This document shows positions 1-8,656 of a stretch of 64,000 nucleotides of DNA, one piece after another; within the stretch, counting starts at the first letter, position 1, and the number at the start of each line of letters is the position of its first letter. The notes beneath the pieces are model-generated. The model made no database searches. It worked only from the letters and a program-made list of their open reading frames with translations, and was not told where the DNA came from. Origin of the DNA: Propioniciclava sinopodophylli. Its GTDB lineage: Bacteria > Actinomycetota > Actinomycetes > Propionibacteriales > Propionibacteriaceae. Location of the stretch: NCBI RefSeq assembly GCF_004324755.1, contig NZ_SDMQ01000003.1, forward strand, positions 150,490 to 214,489, given 5' to 3'. The position numbers and the translations under genes were made by a program.

Positions 1-354
1 GCGGGCGAAGAACTTGATGCCGTTGTCGGGCATGGGGTTGTGGGACGCCGACAGCATGACGCCCAGGTCGGCGTCCAGGTGGTTGACCAGGAAGGCCGCG
101 CCGGGGGTGGGCACGACGCCGACCCGGATGACGTCGACGCCCGCCGACGCGAGACCGGCCACGACGGCCGACTCGAGGAACTCGCCGGAGGCACGCGGGT
201 CACGCGCAACGAGGGCCACCGGACGGTGACCCTCGAATGCCCCGGACTCGCCGAGGACGTGCGCGGCCGCCACCGAGAGCTCGAGAGCGAGCTCTGCGGT
301 GAGGTCGACGTTCGCCTTGCCCCGGACACCATCGGTACCGAAGAGCCTGGGCAC
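1..354 (-). CDS. glmM: Phosphoglucosamine mutase, N-terminal part (runs off the window)
   Basis: Converts glucosamine-6-phosphate to glucosamine-1-phosphate for UDP-GlcNAc and peptidoglycan synthesis in the cytoplasm. The visible 118 residues begin [15 protein letters not shown], the family's usual opening, and reach the active-site loop SASHNP, whose second serine (about residue 104) is the phosphorylated one. The start is GTG at 354, only five bases after the rpsI stop, so it is probably co-transcribed with rplM-rpsI, a gene order common in actinobacteria. The C-terminal three quarters lie outside the window. Confidence 0.95.
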   Translation of the reverse strand, partial: MPRLFGTDGVRGKANVDLTAELALELSVAAAHVLGESGAFEGHRPVALVARDPRASGEFLESAVVAGLASAGVDVIRVGVVPTPGAAFLVNHLDADLGVMLSASHNPMPDNGIKFFAR

Positions 355-359
355 GGCGA

Positions 360-881
360 TCAGCGCTTGCTGTACTGAGGCGCCTTGCGGGCCTTCTTGA
401 GACCGGCCTTCTTGCGCTCCTTGACGCGGGCGTCACGCGAGAGCAGCCCGGCCTTCTTCAGCGCGGGGCGGGAGGCCTCGACGTCGATGGCGTTCAGCGC
501 ACGGGCGATGGCCAGGCGCAGCGCGCCGGCCTGGCCGGTCACGCCGCCGCCGATGATCTTGGCGATGACGTCGTAGGAGCCCTCGACGGCGGCCGTCACG
601 AACGGCTCGTTGATGGTCTGCTGGTGCAGCTTGTTGGGGAAGTACTCCTCCAGCGTGCGGCCGTTGATCTTGAACTGGCCGGTGCCGGGGACGAGGCGCG
701 CGCGGGCGATGGCCTCCTTGCGGCGGCCGGTGGCAGCGCCCGGGGCGACGACGGCCGGACGCGAGCCCGGGGTCGCGGACGACGGGGTGGCCTCGGCGCG
801 GTACGCGATCTCGCGGTTGGCCTCGTCGGTGAACGGGGTGATCTCGTCGGCGAGGACGTCTTCAGTGGTGGTGTCGGTCAC
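360..881 (-). CDS. rpsI: 30S ribosomal protein S9
   Basis: Small-subunit ribosomal protein whose C-terminal tail reaches the P-site tRNA. The protein is 173 residues and ends KAPQYSKR, the conserved S9 tail. The first 45 residues or so are an acidic, Ala/Pro-rich extension typical of actinobacterial S9; the conserved core starts near [15 protein letters not shown] at 881 is chosen because an AAGGA-type ribosome site lies just upstream and the reading frame before it has no S9 similarity. It follows rplM by 14 bases. Confidence 0.95.
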   Translation of the reverse strand: MTDTTTEDVLADEITPFTDEANREIAYRAEATPSSATPGSRPAVVAPGAATGRRKEAIARARLVPGTGQFKINGRTLEEYFPNKLHQQTINEPFVTAAVEGSYDVIAKIIGGGVTGQAGALRLAIARALNAIDVEASRPALKKAGLLSRDARVKERKKAGLKKARKAPQYSKR

Positions 882-895
882 GTTGGTTCCTTGGC

Positions 896-1360
896 TCACT
901 GGGCGATCTGGGTGATCTCGAACGGCTGCGGCTGCTGCGCGGCATGGGGATGCTCGGGGCCGGCGTAGACCTTGAGCTTCTTGATGACCTGACGGCTCAG
1001 CTTGTTCTTGGGCAGCATGCCCCAGACGGCGCGCTCGACGGCCTTGCGCGGGTCGGTGGCGAGCAGCTCGCCGTACGAGACGGCGCTCAGGCCACCGGGA
1101 CGACCGGAGTGGCGGTAGGCCATCTTGGCGGTGGCCTTGTTGCCGGTCAGGGCGATCTTGGAGGCGTTGACGATGATGACGAAGTCGCCACCGTCGACAT
1201 GCGGGGCGAAGGTCGGCTTGTGCTTGCCGCGCAGGAGCGTGGCGGCAGTGACGGCCAGGCGGCCGAGGACGACGTCGGAGGCGTCGATCACATGCCAATT
1301 CCTGGTGACGTCACCAGGCTTGGGAGTGTACGTGGACACGTCGGGTAACCCATCTGTCAT
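896..1360 (-). CDS. rplM: 50S ribosomal protein L13
   Basis: Early-assembly protein of the large ribosomal subunit. The 154-residue product contains [25 protein letters not shown] and GMLPKNKL motifs of L13. ATG at 1360 is used; GTG at 1339 would give the more usual L13 N-terminus and cannot be excluded because neither has a clear Shine-Dalgarno site. First gene of the rplM-rpsI-glmM unit, with a promoter about 65-95 bases upstream. Confidence 0.93.
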   Translation of the reverse strand: MTDGLPDVSTYTPKPGDVTRNWHVIDASDVVLGRLAVTAATLLRGKHKPTFAPHVDGGDFVIIVNASKIALTGNKATAKMAYRHSGRPGGLSAVSYGELLATDPRKAVERAVWGMLPKNKLSRQVIKKLKVYAGPEHPHAAQQPQPFEITQIAQ

Positions 1361-1423
1361 CGGGGAGCTACAAGAGGTACCACTGGACGCCTCCCCGGAC
1401 ACGTCACAGCGCAACAGCGACCC

Positions 1424-1453
1424 AGATTACCCCGGGCATCGCACGCCGGTCAA
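1424..1453 (-). promoter_or_regulatory. Promoter of rplM-rpsI-glmM
   Basis: On the minus strand TTGACC (1448-1453) and TAATCT (1424-1429) are separated by 18 bases. The expected start of transcription is near 1417, giving a leader of about 57 bases before the rplM ATG. Confidence 0.7.
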
Positions 1454-1548
1454 AACGCTCCCAGAGGCCCCAGGTCATTACGACAAGGCGTAGGAGGCAT
1501 GCCCGGATTCCCTCGCGCGCACGCGTCCGCAGTGGCAAGGTGTCCTCC

Positions 1549-3645
1549 ATGAGTTCAAAGGTGAACAACGGACAGGTCCAGGTGAACAATCCGGACGATG
1601 TGCGCAACGTGGTGCTGGTCGGCAACGCGGGGTCGGGCAAGACCTCGCTGTTCGAGCAGTTGCTGCGGGCGCGCGTCGCCGGCTACAGGGGCGAGAAGGA
1701 CGACGCAGAGCGCCTGTCCCAGCTCTACCTCGCGTCCCTCATGACGGGTGACGTCTTCGTGAACCTCCTCGACGCCCCCGGGCACGCCGACTTCGTCGGT
1801 GAGTTGCGCGCGGGCATCCGGGCCGCGGACGCCGCGATCTTCGTGGTCAGCGCCTCCGACGGCATCGACGGGGCCGCCCAGGCCCTGTGGGAGGAGTGCG
1901 CCGCGGCGGGCCTCCCCCGCGTGATCGCGCTCTCCAAGCTGGACGCCGCCCACTCCGACTTCGACACCGTCGTGGCCGAACTCAAGGAGAAGTTTGGCGA
2001 GGGCGTCCTGCCGACCCACGTGCCCGTCGGCTCCGGCGCGGGCATCAACGGGACCGTCGGCGTCCTCTCGCGTCGCTTCCGTGACTACTCCGGCGGCGGC
2101 GCACCCGTCCTCAACGAGCAGGACTCCAGCCACGACGACCTCATCGAGGAGCACCGCAACGCGCTGATCGAGGGCCTCATCCAGGAGGCCGACGACGCCG
2201 AGCTGATGGATTCCTACCTCGAGGGCGCCGACCCCGGCCGCGACTACCTCCTCGCCGACCTGATGAAGGCGACCTCGGGCGCGAACCTGTTCCCGGTCGT
2301 CCCCGTCGTCCAGTCCTCCGGCGTCGGCACCGAGGAGCTGCTCAGCCTCATCGAGCAGGGCTTCCCGACCCCGAGCACGCACCCCAACCCGACGATGGTG
2401 AAGCTGAACGGCGACGAGGTCGGCCCGGCGCCATCCGACCCCAACGCGCCGCTGGTCGCCCAGGTGATCCGCACGACGACCGACCCGTTCGCGGGCCGCC
2501 TGTCGATGGTGCGCATCTACTCGGGCACCCTACGCACCGACGACGTGGTGCACCTGTCGGGCCACAAGTCGTTCTTCCTCGGCCTCGACCCGGACGCGTA
2601 CCCCGACCGCGACCAGGACGAGCGCATCGGGCAGATCCAGCAGGCCCAGGGCGTCGAGCTGAAGCCGAAGCAGTCCGCCATCGCGGGCGAGATCGTCATG
2701 CTGCCGAAGCTGACCGCGGCCGAGACGGGCGACACCCTGTCGGCCAAGGACGACGTCGTGCTGATCCCGAACTGGAAGATGCCCCAGGCGCTGCTGCCGC
2801 TGGCCATCAAGGCCGCGACCCGCAACGACGAGGACAAGCTCTCCACCGCGCTGCAGCGCCTGGCCGTCGAGGACGCCACGGTGAAGCTCGCGCGCGGGGC
2901 GTCCGACCAGCTCGTGCTCTGGACCACGGGCCAGGCCCACGCCGACCTTCTGCTCAACCGCCTCCGGGACCGCTACGGAGTCAACGTCGAGCAGGAGGAG
3001 GTGAAGATCGCCCTGCGCGAGACGTTCACCGCGAAGGCGAGTGCGATGGGACGCCACGTCAAGCAGTCCGGCGGCCACGGCCAGTACGCCGTGGTGAACA
3101 TCGACGTCGAGCCGCTGGAGCGCGGCGCCGGCTTCGAGTTCGTGGACAAAGTGGTGGGCGGCGCGGTGCCGCGCAACTTCATCCCGTCGGTCGAGAAGGG
3201 CGCCAGGGCCCAGCTCGAGAAGGGCGTCATCGCCGGCTTCCCGATGGTGGACGTGCGCGTCACCCTGGTCGACGGCAAGGCCCACTCGGTCGACTCCTCC
3301 GACATGGCGTTCCAGATGGCGGCCGCGGCCGCGCTGAAGGAGGCCGCGGTGGTCGGCAAGAACGTGGCGCTGCTGGAGCCGGTCGACCTGGTCACCGTCA
3401 CCGTGGGCGAGGAGCACATGGGTGCGGTCATGACCGACATCTCCGGACGCCGTGGGCAGATGCAGGGCACGGACACCGACGGCCGCAAGGTGATCATCAC
3501 CGCCCTCATCCCGCAGCTGGAGATGGCCCGCTACGCCATCGACCTGCGCGGGCTGGCCCAGGGAGGCGGCACCTTCACCCGGGAGTTCCACGGGTACGAG
3601 CTGCTCCCGGCCAACCTGGTCGAGAGGTTCACCCACAAGGACTGA
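1549..3645 (+). CDS. Elongation factor G-like protein (EF-G paralog, FusA2 type)
   Basis: A translational GTPase of 698 residues, clearly different from the canonical EF-G at 46.5-48.6 kb. The P-loop is GNAGSGKT (residues 25-32) instead of AHIDAGKT, the G3 box is DAPGHADF and the G4 box is SKLD instead of NKCD. EF-G domains II to V follow, with the domain IV signature KQSGGHGQYA. This matches the EF-G-like group found in mycobacteria and other actinobacteria, whose role is not settled. ATG 1549 is preferred over the in-frame GTG at 1540 because AAGG lies ten bases upstream. It is divergent from rplM and ends before a hairpin terminator. Confidence 0.9.
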   Translation: MSSKVNNGQVQVNNPDDVRNVVLVGNAGSGKTSLFEQLLRARVAGYRGEKDDAERLSQLYLASLMTGDVFVNLLDAPGHADFVGELRAGIRAADAAIFVVSASDGIDGAAQALWEECAAAGLPRVIALSKLDAAHSDFDTVVAELKEKFGEGVLPTHVPVGSGAGINGTVGVLSRRFRDYSGGGAPVLNEQDSSHDDLIEEHRNALIEGLIQEADDAELMDSYLEGADPGRDYLLADLMKATSGANLFPVVPVVQSSGVGTEELLSLIEQGFPTPSTHPNPTMVKLNGDEVGPAPSDPNAPLVAQVIRTTTDPFAGRLSMVRIYSGTLRTDDVVHLSGHKSFFLGLDPDAYPDRDQDERIGQIQQAQGVELKPKQSAIAGEIVMLPKLTAAETGDTLSAKDDVVLIPNWKMPQALLPLAIKAATRNDEDKLSTALQRLAVEDATVKLARGASDQLVLWTTGQAHADLLLNRLRDRYGVNVEQEEVKIALRETFTAKASAMGRHVKQSGGHGQYAVVNIDVEPLERGAGFEFVDKVVGGAVPRNFIPSVEKGARAQLEKGVIAGFPMVDVRVTLVDGKAHSVDSSDMAFQMAAAAALKEAAVVGKNVALLEPVDLVTVTVGEEHMGAVMTDISGRRGQMQGTDTDGRKVIITALIPQLEMARYAIDLRGLAQGGGTFTREFHGYELLPANLVERFTHKD

Positions 3646-3660
3646 TCCACCGGTCCACGG

Positions 3661-3690
3661 CGAGGGCTCCCGGGCGACCGGGGGCCCTCG
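3661..3690. terminator. Convergent hairpin terminator
   Basis: An inverted repeat with arms starting CGAGGGC and ending GCCCTCG sits between the converging EF-G-like and GtrA-family genes and could serve both. Confidence 0.65.
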
Positions 3691-3709
3691 CAGCCTGCCG
3701 GGGACAGGG

Positions 3710-4300
3710 TCAGGACGCCGCGGCGTCCGGCCGCAGGTCGGCCCGCACGTGCGTGGCCGGGTGCACCACGACGGGGGCGACCCCGCCGGAGTCGTCGGGC
3801 GCCTCCACGGTCACGGCGTCAGCCTCACAGCGGCGGCGCGGGAAGACCCACAGGCGCAGCAGCAGGTAGATGTAGAGCCCCTCGAGGCAGGCGGCGATGA
3901 CGCGGGCGACCATGACGTGGACGCCGAGCCAGTCGAGGACGGAGGCGAAGCCGACGATCCAGATCAGGTAGTTGCTGGCGATCACGAACACGTACTTGCC
4001 GGACTGCTTGCCCAGGTCGCCGTGCTCGCGGAAGTTGAGCCAGCGGTTCAGGAAGAACGCGTACACCGAGGCGAGCGCGTAACCGATCGAGAACGCGACG
4101 CTGTAGGGCAGCTTCCAGAAGTGCGTGATGATGGCGAGGAAGCCCATGTCGAGCAGGAAGGCGCTGCCGTTGATCATCGCGTAGCCGATGAACGTGATCG
4201 GCAGCACGCGCTGCAGCCGGGTCGGGACGGCGGCACGGATGCGCGTGGTGACGTCGGCGAACCATCGGGCCGCCGCGCCGTCACCCTGTTGGTCGCGCAT
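3710..4300 (-). CDS. GtrA family membrane protein
   Basis: A 196-residue protein with four predicted membrane segments in the GtrA layout; it contains FIGYAMINGSAFLLDMGFL and the family's FFLNRWLNFRE loop. GtrA proteins are thought to move or present lipid-linked sugars for cell-envelope polysaccharides; the substrate here is unknown. ATG at 4300 is chosen because TATTCT lies seven bases upstream, as in leaderless transcripts; a start at 4348 would add 16 unlikely residues. No glycosyltransferase partner is adjacent; a broken GT2-GtrA fusion lies near the right end of the window. Confidence 0.85.
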   Translation of the reverse strand: MRDQQGDGAAARWFADVTTRIRAAVPTRLQRVLPITFIGYAMINGSAFLLDMGFLAIITHFWKLPYSVAFSIGYALASVYAFFLNRWLNFREHGDLGKQSGKYVFVIASNYLIWIVGFASVLDWLGVHVMVARVIAACLEGLYIYLLLRLWVFPRRRCEADAVTVEAPDDSGGVAPVVVHPATHVRADLRPDAAAS

Positions 4301-4374
4301 GATGGAGAGAATAGGACCTCGGAGCAAGCGCGACACACCCATTGCCACGATGTGGCGCGGGAGTTGCCGACAGA

Positions 4375-4659
4375 TCAGACCTGGCGAAGGAACGCCAGGG
4401 CCCCGTCGGCGAGCATCTGGACGGCGATCGCCGCCAGCAGCATGCCGGCGACGCGGGTGAGCAGGACAGTGCCGGAGTTGTGCAGCACGCGTCGGATGGC
4501 GCCGGCGAACCGCAGGAACACCCAGACCAGAGCCAGGGCCACGAGCAGGAGCAGGAGCCCCCCGGAGACCTGGAGGGCCTCGATGGTGATGTGGAGGTAG
4601 TCGAGGATGAAGCGCCCGAGGATCGCGAAGAGACCCTTATATCTTGCGGCGCTTTCCTG
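4375..4659 (-). pseudogene. MarC family remnant with the middle and N-terminus deleted
   Basis: Ninety-five open codons with no plausible start. Reading on the minus strand gives LFAILGRFILDYLHITIEAL and then VSGGLLLLLLVAL, which match the third membrane region of MarC, followed at once by LVWVFLRFAGAIRRVL and LTRVAGMLLAAIAVQMLADG, the MarC C-terminus. The stretch in between, including the expected PLGTPLLAGPGA motif and two membrane segments (roughly 70 residues), is missing without a frame change. The junction lies in a Leu-rich, repetitive CTG/CTC tract near 4470-4490. The remnant begins directly after, and in the same frame as, the stop of the YccF gene. Confidence 0.75.
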
Positions 4660-4663
4660 TCAG
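4636..4663 (-). promoter_or_regulatory. Promoter-like element in front of the marC remnant
   Basis: CTGACA (4658-4663) and TATAAG (4636-4641) on the minus strand are 16 bases apart. The element spans the YccF stop codon. No start codon follows within usual distance, so it may be the old marC promoter, now fused to the broken gene. Confidence 0.4.
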
Positions 4664-5070
4664 ATCGTGAAGATCGGTTGCATTCCGGGCTCAATGGCGT
4701 CGGAATCCACGATCTGCTTCCCGAACGGGAAGCAGGTCACCGGGATCATCTTCAGGTTGGCGATCGCCAGCGGGATGCCGACGATCGTGATCGCCTGCGC
4801 CGCCGCCGTGGTGAGGTGGCCGATGGCCAGCCAGAGCCCGCCGATGACGAACCACATCGCGTTCAGGAACGCCGATCCCGCGCCGGCCCCGGGCTTGTTG
4901 ACCACGGTCTTGCCGAAGGGCCACAGCGCGTAGGCGCCCATGCGGAAGGAAGCCACGCCCGCGGGGATGGTGATGATCAGCAGGCACGCCAGCGCGCCGA
5001 AGAGGAAGTAGCCCAGGGCCAGCCAGATGCCGCCGAAGAGAAGCCAGATGATGTTCAAGATCGCGCGCAC
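4660..5070 (-). CDS. YccF domain-containing membrane protein
   Basis: A 136-residue integral membrane protein built of two related halves, each with the pattern WLxFGGxWLAxGY or WFVIGGLWLAIGH followed by IPxGxAxxxMxxxxxxPFGK, as in the YccF family (function unknown). GTG at 5070 is chosen because AAGGAG lies six bases upstream and the product then starts MRAILNIIWL like other YccF proteins; the upstream GTG at 5097 has no such support. Its stop is followed directly by the marC remnant. Confidence 0.88.
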   Translation of the reverse strand: MRAILNIIWLLFGGIWLALGYFLFGALACLLIITIPAGVASFRMGAYALWPFGKTVVNKPGAGAGSAFLNAMWFVIGGLWLAIGHLTTAAAQAITIVGIPLAIANLKMIPVTCFPFGKQIVDSDAIEPGMQPIFTI

Positions 5071-5110
5071 GGGCGACTCCTTCCGTTCCTCCTCCACGGT
5101 ACTCCCCCGG

Positions 5111-5122
5111 TATCCTCACCGG
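5111..5122 (+). promoter_or_regulatory. Leaderless -10 element of trmB
   Basis: TATCCT (5111-5116) is followed by six bases and then the GTG start at 5123, the spacing expected when transcription begins at the start codon. No clear -35 is visible. Confidence 0.5.
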
Positions 5123-5902
5123 GTGCCGCGCCCTGACCGTCCACCCCGCATCCACCGTGAGGTGGTCTCCTACGTCCGCCGCTCCGCGCGGATGAACCCG
5201 TCTCAGGAAAAGGCCTGGAAGACCCTGGCCGGACGCTTCGTCGTCGAAGTCCCGACCCGCGCGCTCTCCACGTCCGTCCACCCGGACGCCGACGTCGACT
5301 GGGCGGCGGAGTTCGGGCGCGAGGCGCCGCTGTTCGTCGAGATCGGGTCAGGCCGTGGCGAGGCGCTCGTCGCGCTCGCCGAGCGCCACCCCGAGGCGAA
5401 CGTGGTCGCGTTCGAGGTGTTCCAGCCCGCCGTGGCCTCGACGCTGAGCCGCATCAACCGGCACGGGCTCACCAACGTCCGGGTGGTGCTGGCCAACGGC
5501 GTCGAGGGCTTGGAGCACCTCTTCGCACCCGCCAGCATCAGCGAGCTGTGGACGTTCTTCCCCGACCCGTGGCACAAGCCGCGCCACCACAAGCGTCGGC
5601 TCGTGAGCCCCGCCTTCGCCGCACTCGTGGCGTCCCGGCTGACGCCGGACGGCCGCTGGCGGCTGGCCACCGACTGGCAGGACTACGCCGAGGCCATGCG
5701 GGAGGTGCTCGACGTGGCCCCCGGCCTGGTGAACGTGCACGGCGGCTGGGCGCCGCGGTGGGAGGAGCGCCCGCTCACCAAGTACGAGCAGCGCGGCCTG
5801 GACGCCGGGCGTGCGGTGCACGACCTCACCTATGCGCGGGCGCAGGGCGACCTCGTCCACCGCGAACCCCGCCCGGGCGCGACGGGCAGGATCCCGCTGT
5901 GA
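5123..5902 (+). CDS. trmB: tRNA (guanine-N7-)-methyltransferase
   Basis: Methylates G46 in the tRNA variable loop using S-adenosylmethionine. The 259-residue protein has VEIGSGRGE (SAM-binding motif I), FEVFQPAV, and the TrmB signature FFPDPWHKPRHHKRR, followed by the late motif GGWAPRWEERPLTKYEQRG. Start GTG 5123 fits a leaderless promoter. The stop overlaps the GTG of truA by four bases, giving a trmB-truA-methyltransferase operon of RNA-modification genes. Confidence 0.93.
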   Translation: MPRPDRPPRIHREVVSYVRRSARMNPSQEKAWKTLAGRFVVEVPTRALSTSVHPDADVDWAAEFGREAPLFVEIGSGRGEALVALAERHPEANVVAFEVFQPAVASTLSRINRHGLTNVRVVLANGVEGLEHLFAPASISELWTFFPDPWHKPRHHKRRLVSPAFAALVASRLTPDGRWRLATDWQDYAEAMREVLDVAPGLVNVHGGWAPRWEERPLTKYEQRGLDAGRAVHDLTYARAQGDLVHREPRPGATGRIPL

Positions 5903-6711
5903 CCACCCGCTACCGCCTCGACCTGGCCTACGACGGCCGCGACTTCCACGGGTGGGCCGCCCAGGACGGGCTGCGCACCGTGCAGGGCACCCTCGAGCAC
6001 TGGATCACCACCGTGCTGCGCCTGGACGCGCCCGCGCGGCTCACCGTGGCCGGCCGAACGGACGCCGGCGTCCACGCCCGCGGTCAGGTCGCGCACGTCG
6101 ACCTCCCCGGACCCCACCACGCCACCGAACTGCTCCGCCGCCTCGACCGCGTGCTGCCCGACGACCTCTCGGTGCACGGCGTCCGCGTGGCCCCCGCCGG
6201 TTTCGACGCACGGTTCGCCGCGATCTGGAGGCGCTATGCGTTCCGGCTTGCCGACGCCGCCCCCGACCCGCTGCAGCGCCACACCGCCGTTCGGGTGCGC
6301 GGCCCTCTGGACGTGGGAGCCGTGGACGCCGGCGCCCGCAGCCTGGTCGGCCTCCACGACTTCGGCGCCTTCTGCAGGCGCCGCGAGGGTGCGACAACGA
6401 TCCGACAGATGATCGAGTGCCACGCCGAACGCTCCCCCGCGACCGGCCTGGTCGAGGTGACCCTGCGCGCCGATGCCTTCTGCCACTCGATGGTCCGCTC
6501 CGTGGTGGGGGCGCTGGTGGCGGTCGGCACCGGCCAGAAGGACGCCGCCTGGCTGGCCGGCCTGGTGGACCGGCCCACCCGCGCCGGGGACGTCACCGTC
6601 CTGCCCCCGCACGGCCTGGTGCTGGAGGAGGTCGGCTACCCCGCAGATGACCAGCTCGCTGCCCGCCAGCTGGAAGCACGCGCCCGCCGCGACGAGGAGG
6701 ACCGTCCGTGA
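5899..6711 (+). CDS. truA: tRNA pseudouridine synthase A
   Basis: Forms pseudouridine at positions 38-40 in the tRNA anticodon arm. The 270-residue protein shows LAYDGRDFHGWAAQ at the N-terminus, the catalytic-aspartate motif AGRTDAGVHARGQV and the later RADAFCHSMVR motif. GTG start overlaps the trmB stop by four bases. In many actinobacteria truA follows rplQ; here it sits in an RNA-modification operon instead. Confidence 0.93.
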   Translation: MTTRYRLDLAYDGRDFHGWAAQDGLRTVQGTLEHWITTVLRLDAPARLTVAGRTDAGVHARGQVAHVDLPGPHHATELLRRLDRVLPDDLSVHGVRVAPAGFDARFAAIWRRYAFRLADAAPDPLQRHTAVRVRGPLDVGAVDAGARSLVGLHDFGAFCRRREGATTIRQMIECHAERSPATGLVEVTLRADAFCHSMVRSVVGALVAVGTGQKDAAWLAGLVDRPTRAGDVTVLPPHGLVLEEVGYPADDQLAARQLEARARRDEEDRP

Positions 6712-7322
6712 CCCACTACTTCGAGACGCCCACCGGAGACGACCGCCGGCGCCGCATCGACGTCCGCTTCTGGGACACCGACTGGACCTTCACGACCGCC
6801 GCCGGTGTCTTCTCCGGCGACGGGCTCGACCTCGGCACCGCGGTCCTCCTGCGCACCCACACCCCGGACTCGGCGTCCCGGCGCATTCTCGACCTCGGCT
6901 GCGGCTACGGCGTGCTGGCCGTGGCCGCGGCGTCCGCCGCACCGGACGCCCGCGTGGACGCCGTCGACACCAACGAGCGCGCGCTGGCGCTCACCCGCCT
7001 CAACGCGGACGCCCACGGCGTCGGCCACCGCGTCCACGCGACGCTGCCTGAGGACGCCGACCCGGACGCTCGCTACGACGAGATCTGGTCCAACCCGCCC
7101 ATCCGCATCGGCAAGGAGGCGCTGCACGCGCTCCTGCTGCACTGGCTTGCCCGCCTCGCCCCCGGCGGCGTGGCGCGGCTGGTCGTCGGCCGCAACCTCG
7201 GCGCGGACTCCCTCCAGCGCTGGCTGGGCGAACAGGGCTACCGGTGCGACCGGACGGCCTCGGCGAAAGGTTTCCGCGTCTTCGAGGTCGCACCCCTTGT
7301 GTCGGAACCGTCGTCCGACTAG
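6708..7322 (+). CDS. Class I SAM-dependent methyltransferase, RsmC-like
   Basis: A 204-residue methyltransferase with motif I LDLGCGYGVLA and the N6/N2-purine motif SNPPIRIGK, the arrangement of the RsmC/RsmJ-type small-domain enzymes that make m2G in 16S rRNA. Mycobacterial proteins of this kind are single-domain like this one. The GTG start overlaps the truA stop by four bases, consistent with RNA as substrate. The exact target nucleotide cannot be told from the sequence. Confidence 0.85.
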   Translation: MTHYFETPTGDDRRRRIDVRFWDTDWTFTTAAGVFSGDGLDLGTAVLLRTHTPDSASRRILDLGCGYGVLAVAAASAAPDARVDAVDTNERALALTRLNADAHGVGHRVHATLPEDADPDARYDEIWSNPPIRIGKEALHALLLHWLARLAPGGVARLVVGRNLGADSLQRWLGEQGYRCDRTASAKGFRVFEVAPLVSEPSSD

Positions 7323-7372
7323 CCTCGATTCACCACAAGCGCGGGGCGCACCCGAGCTGGAGAGGAGTCCTC

Positions 7373-7576
7373 ATGGGTATCGGAGACAAGATTGTGAACA
7401 GGGCCGAGGAGCTGGGCGGCAAGGCCAAGGAGGCCGCCGGCGACCTGACCGACAACGAACGTCTCGAAGCCGAGGGGAAGGCCGACCAGGCCGCCGCGAA
7501 GGCGAAGCAGGCGGGCGAGAACGTCAAGGAAGCCGGTCGCGACGTCGCCGAGGGCGTCAAGGACGTCTTCAACTAG
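7373..7576 (+). CDS. CsbD family stress-response protein
   Basis: A 67-residue hydrophilic, Ala/Lys/Glu-rich protein beginning MGIGDKIVNRAEELGGKAKE, with the CsbD core GDLTDNERLEAEGKADQA and a second related helix. CsbD proteins are small stress-induced proteins of unknown mechanism. ATG at 7373 has GAGAGGAG seven bases upstream. A perfect 13-base-pair hairpin follows the gene. Confidence 0.9.
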   Translation: MGIGDKIVNRAEELGGKAKEAAGDLTDNERLEAEGKADQAAAKAKQAGENVKEAGRDVAEGVKDVFN

Positions 7577-7600
7577 AGGCGCTCGACCACCAACACTCAC

Positions 7601-7640
7601 CCGAACGGGGTGCCGGAGATTACTCCCGCACCCCGTTCGG
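7601..7640 (+). terminator. Terminator after csbD
   Basis: Perfect 13-bp stem (CCGAACGGGGTGC / GCACCCCGTTCGG) with a 14-base loop, 24 bases after the stop; no T-run follows. Confidence 0.7.
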
Positions 7641-7731
7641 CGCGTCCGGGCGCTTGTCGGGCGGATGCGTCGGCCGTCGCGCGCAGCGGGAGTCCACCGC
7701 GGTGACCGCACCGGCCGACACGCCCCCAGCC

Positions 7732-7797
7732 GCCGAGAGCCCCGGTCTTCTGCGCCGACAGCCCCGGGTTTGTCCGCCGACAGCCCCTTCCGGGCGT
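7732..7797 (+). repeat. Intergenic 22-bp tandem repeat, array A
   Basis: Units start at 7732, 7754 and 7776, exactly 22 bases apart, each opening GCCGAGAGCCCC or GCCGACAGCCCC; the second continues GGGTTTG. A related GCCGACA occurs at 7714. The array lies in the 349-base gap between the csbD terminator and sodA; apart from the sodA promoter I see nothing else there. It shares its unit with array B at 9.9 kb, in the opposite orientation. Confidence 0.75.
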
Positions 7798-7910
7798 GCG
7801 GGCGCTCTCCGCCCGCGGTCCGGACCTCCCGCCGCGCGGCGGCGGTGCACGCGGTCGCCAGCCTCGCCGGGCTGGCCGCGTTCGTGAAGCCTGAGCCCGG
7901 CGTCCGGCCC

Positions 7911-7938
7911 TTGCCAAGCCGACGGTGAGGAATAGGGT
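7911..7938 (+). promoter_or_regulatory. Promoter of sodA
   Basis: TTGCCA (7911-7916) and TAGGGT (7933-7938) with a 16-base spacer. Transcription would start near 7945; the short leader contains the small hairpin GTTGGACCCAAC. Confidence 0.6.
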
Positions 7939-7989
7939 GGAGTCGTTCGCTGTTGGACCCAACAGGATCCCCTAGAGGAAGAAGAAGCG

Positions 7990-8601
7990 ATGACGTACTC
8001 CCTTCCGGAGCTGGACTACGACTACAGCGCGCTCGAGCCCCACATTTCGGCGCAGATCATGGAGCTGCACCACAGCAAGCACCACAACGCCTACGTGACC
8101 GGTGCCAACACAGCGCTCGAGAAGCTCGCCGAGGCCCGCGAGAAGGGCGAGTTCGGCGCCATCAACAAGCTCGAGAAAGACCTGGCCTTTCACCTCGGTG
8201 GACACGTGAACCACTCGGTGTTCTGGAAGAACATGTCGCCGGACGGTGGCGGCCAGCCCGAGGGTGAGGTTGCCGCGGCGATCGACGAGTTCTTCGGCTC
8301 CTTCGACGGCTTCAAGAAGCAGTTCAACGAGGTCGCCAACGGCATCCAGGGCTCCGGCTGGTCGATGCTGGTCTGGGACAGCCTGGGCAAGCGCCTCAAC
8401 ATCAACCAGCTCTTCGACCAGCAGGGCAACCTGCCCGTCGGCCAGCTGCCCATCCTGCAGCTCGACATGTGGGAGCACGCGTTCTACCTGCAGTACAAGA
8501 ACGTGAAGGGCGACTACGTCAACGCCTGGTGGAACGTGGTCAACTGGGCGAACGTCTCCGAGCGCCTCGCCGGGGCCCGCGCCGCCGAGATCGCCTACTG
8601 A
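7990..8601 (+). CDS. sodA: Superoxide dismutase, Fe/Mn family
   Basis: Detoxifies superoxide in the cytoplasm. The 203-residue protein has the metal-ligand regions ELHHSKHH (His near 27), [12 protein letters not shown], and [15 protein letters not shown] (Asp and His ligands). It closely resembles the propionibacterial enzyme that works with either iron or manganese; the metal actually used cannot be read off. ATG at 7990 follows GAGGAAG. Monocistronic, between a promoter and a strong terminator. Confidence 0.95.
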   Translation: MTYSLPELDYDYSALEPHISAQIMELHHSKHHNAYVTGANTALEKLAEAREKGEFGAINKLEKDLAFHLGGHVNHSVFWKNMSPDGGGQPEGEVAAAIDEFFGSFDGFKKQFNEVANGIQGSGWSMLVWDSLGKRLNINQLFDQQGNLPVGQLPILQLDMWEHAFYLQYKNVKGDYVNAWWNVVNWANVSERLAGARAAEIAY

Positions 8602-8616
8602 ACCACGGCCCAACTG

Positions 8617-8656
8617 GGGCCGGCGGCGTCCATGATCGGACGCCGCCGGCCCTTTC
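8617..8656 (+). terminator. Rho-independent terminator of sodA
   Basis: A perfect 15-bp GC-rich stem (GGGCCGGCGGCGTCC with its complement, loop ATGATC) is followed by TTTCTT. Confidence 0.85.

Noticed and set aside
4281..4694. Open frame of 137 codons on the minus strand over the marC remnant
   Set aside because: It is Ser/Pro/Arg-rich, a typical off-frame translation of high-GC DNA; the neighbouring frame gives clear MarC similarity.
5027..5122. Upstream extension of trmB to the ATG at 5027
   Set aside because: The added residues lie inside the YccF coding region on the other strand, show no TrmB similarity, and the GTG at 5123 has a leaderless -10.
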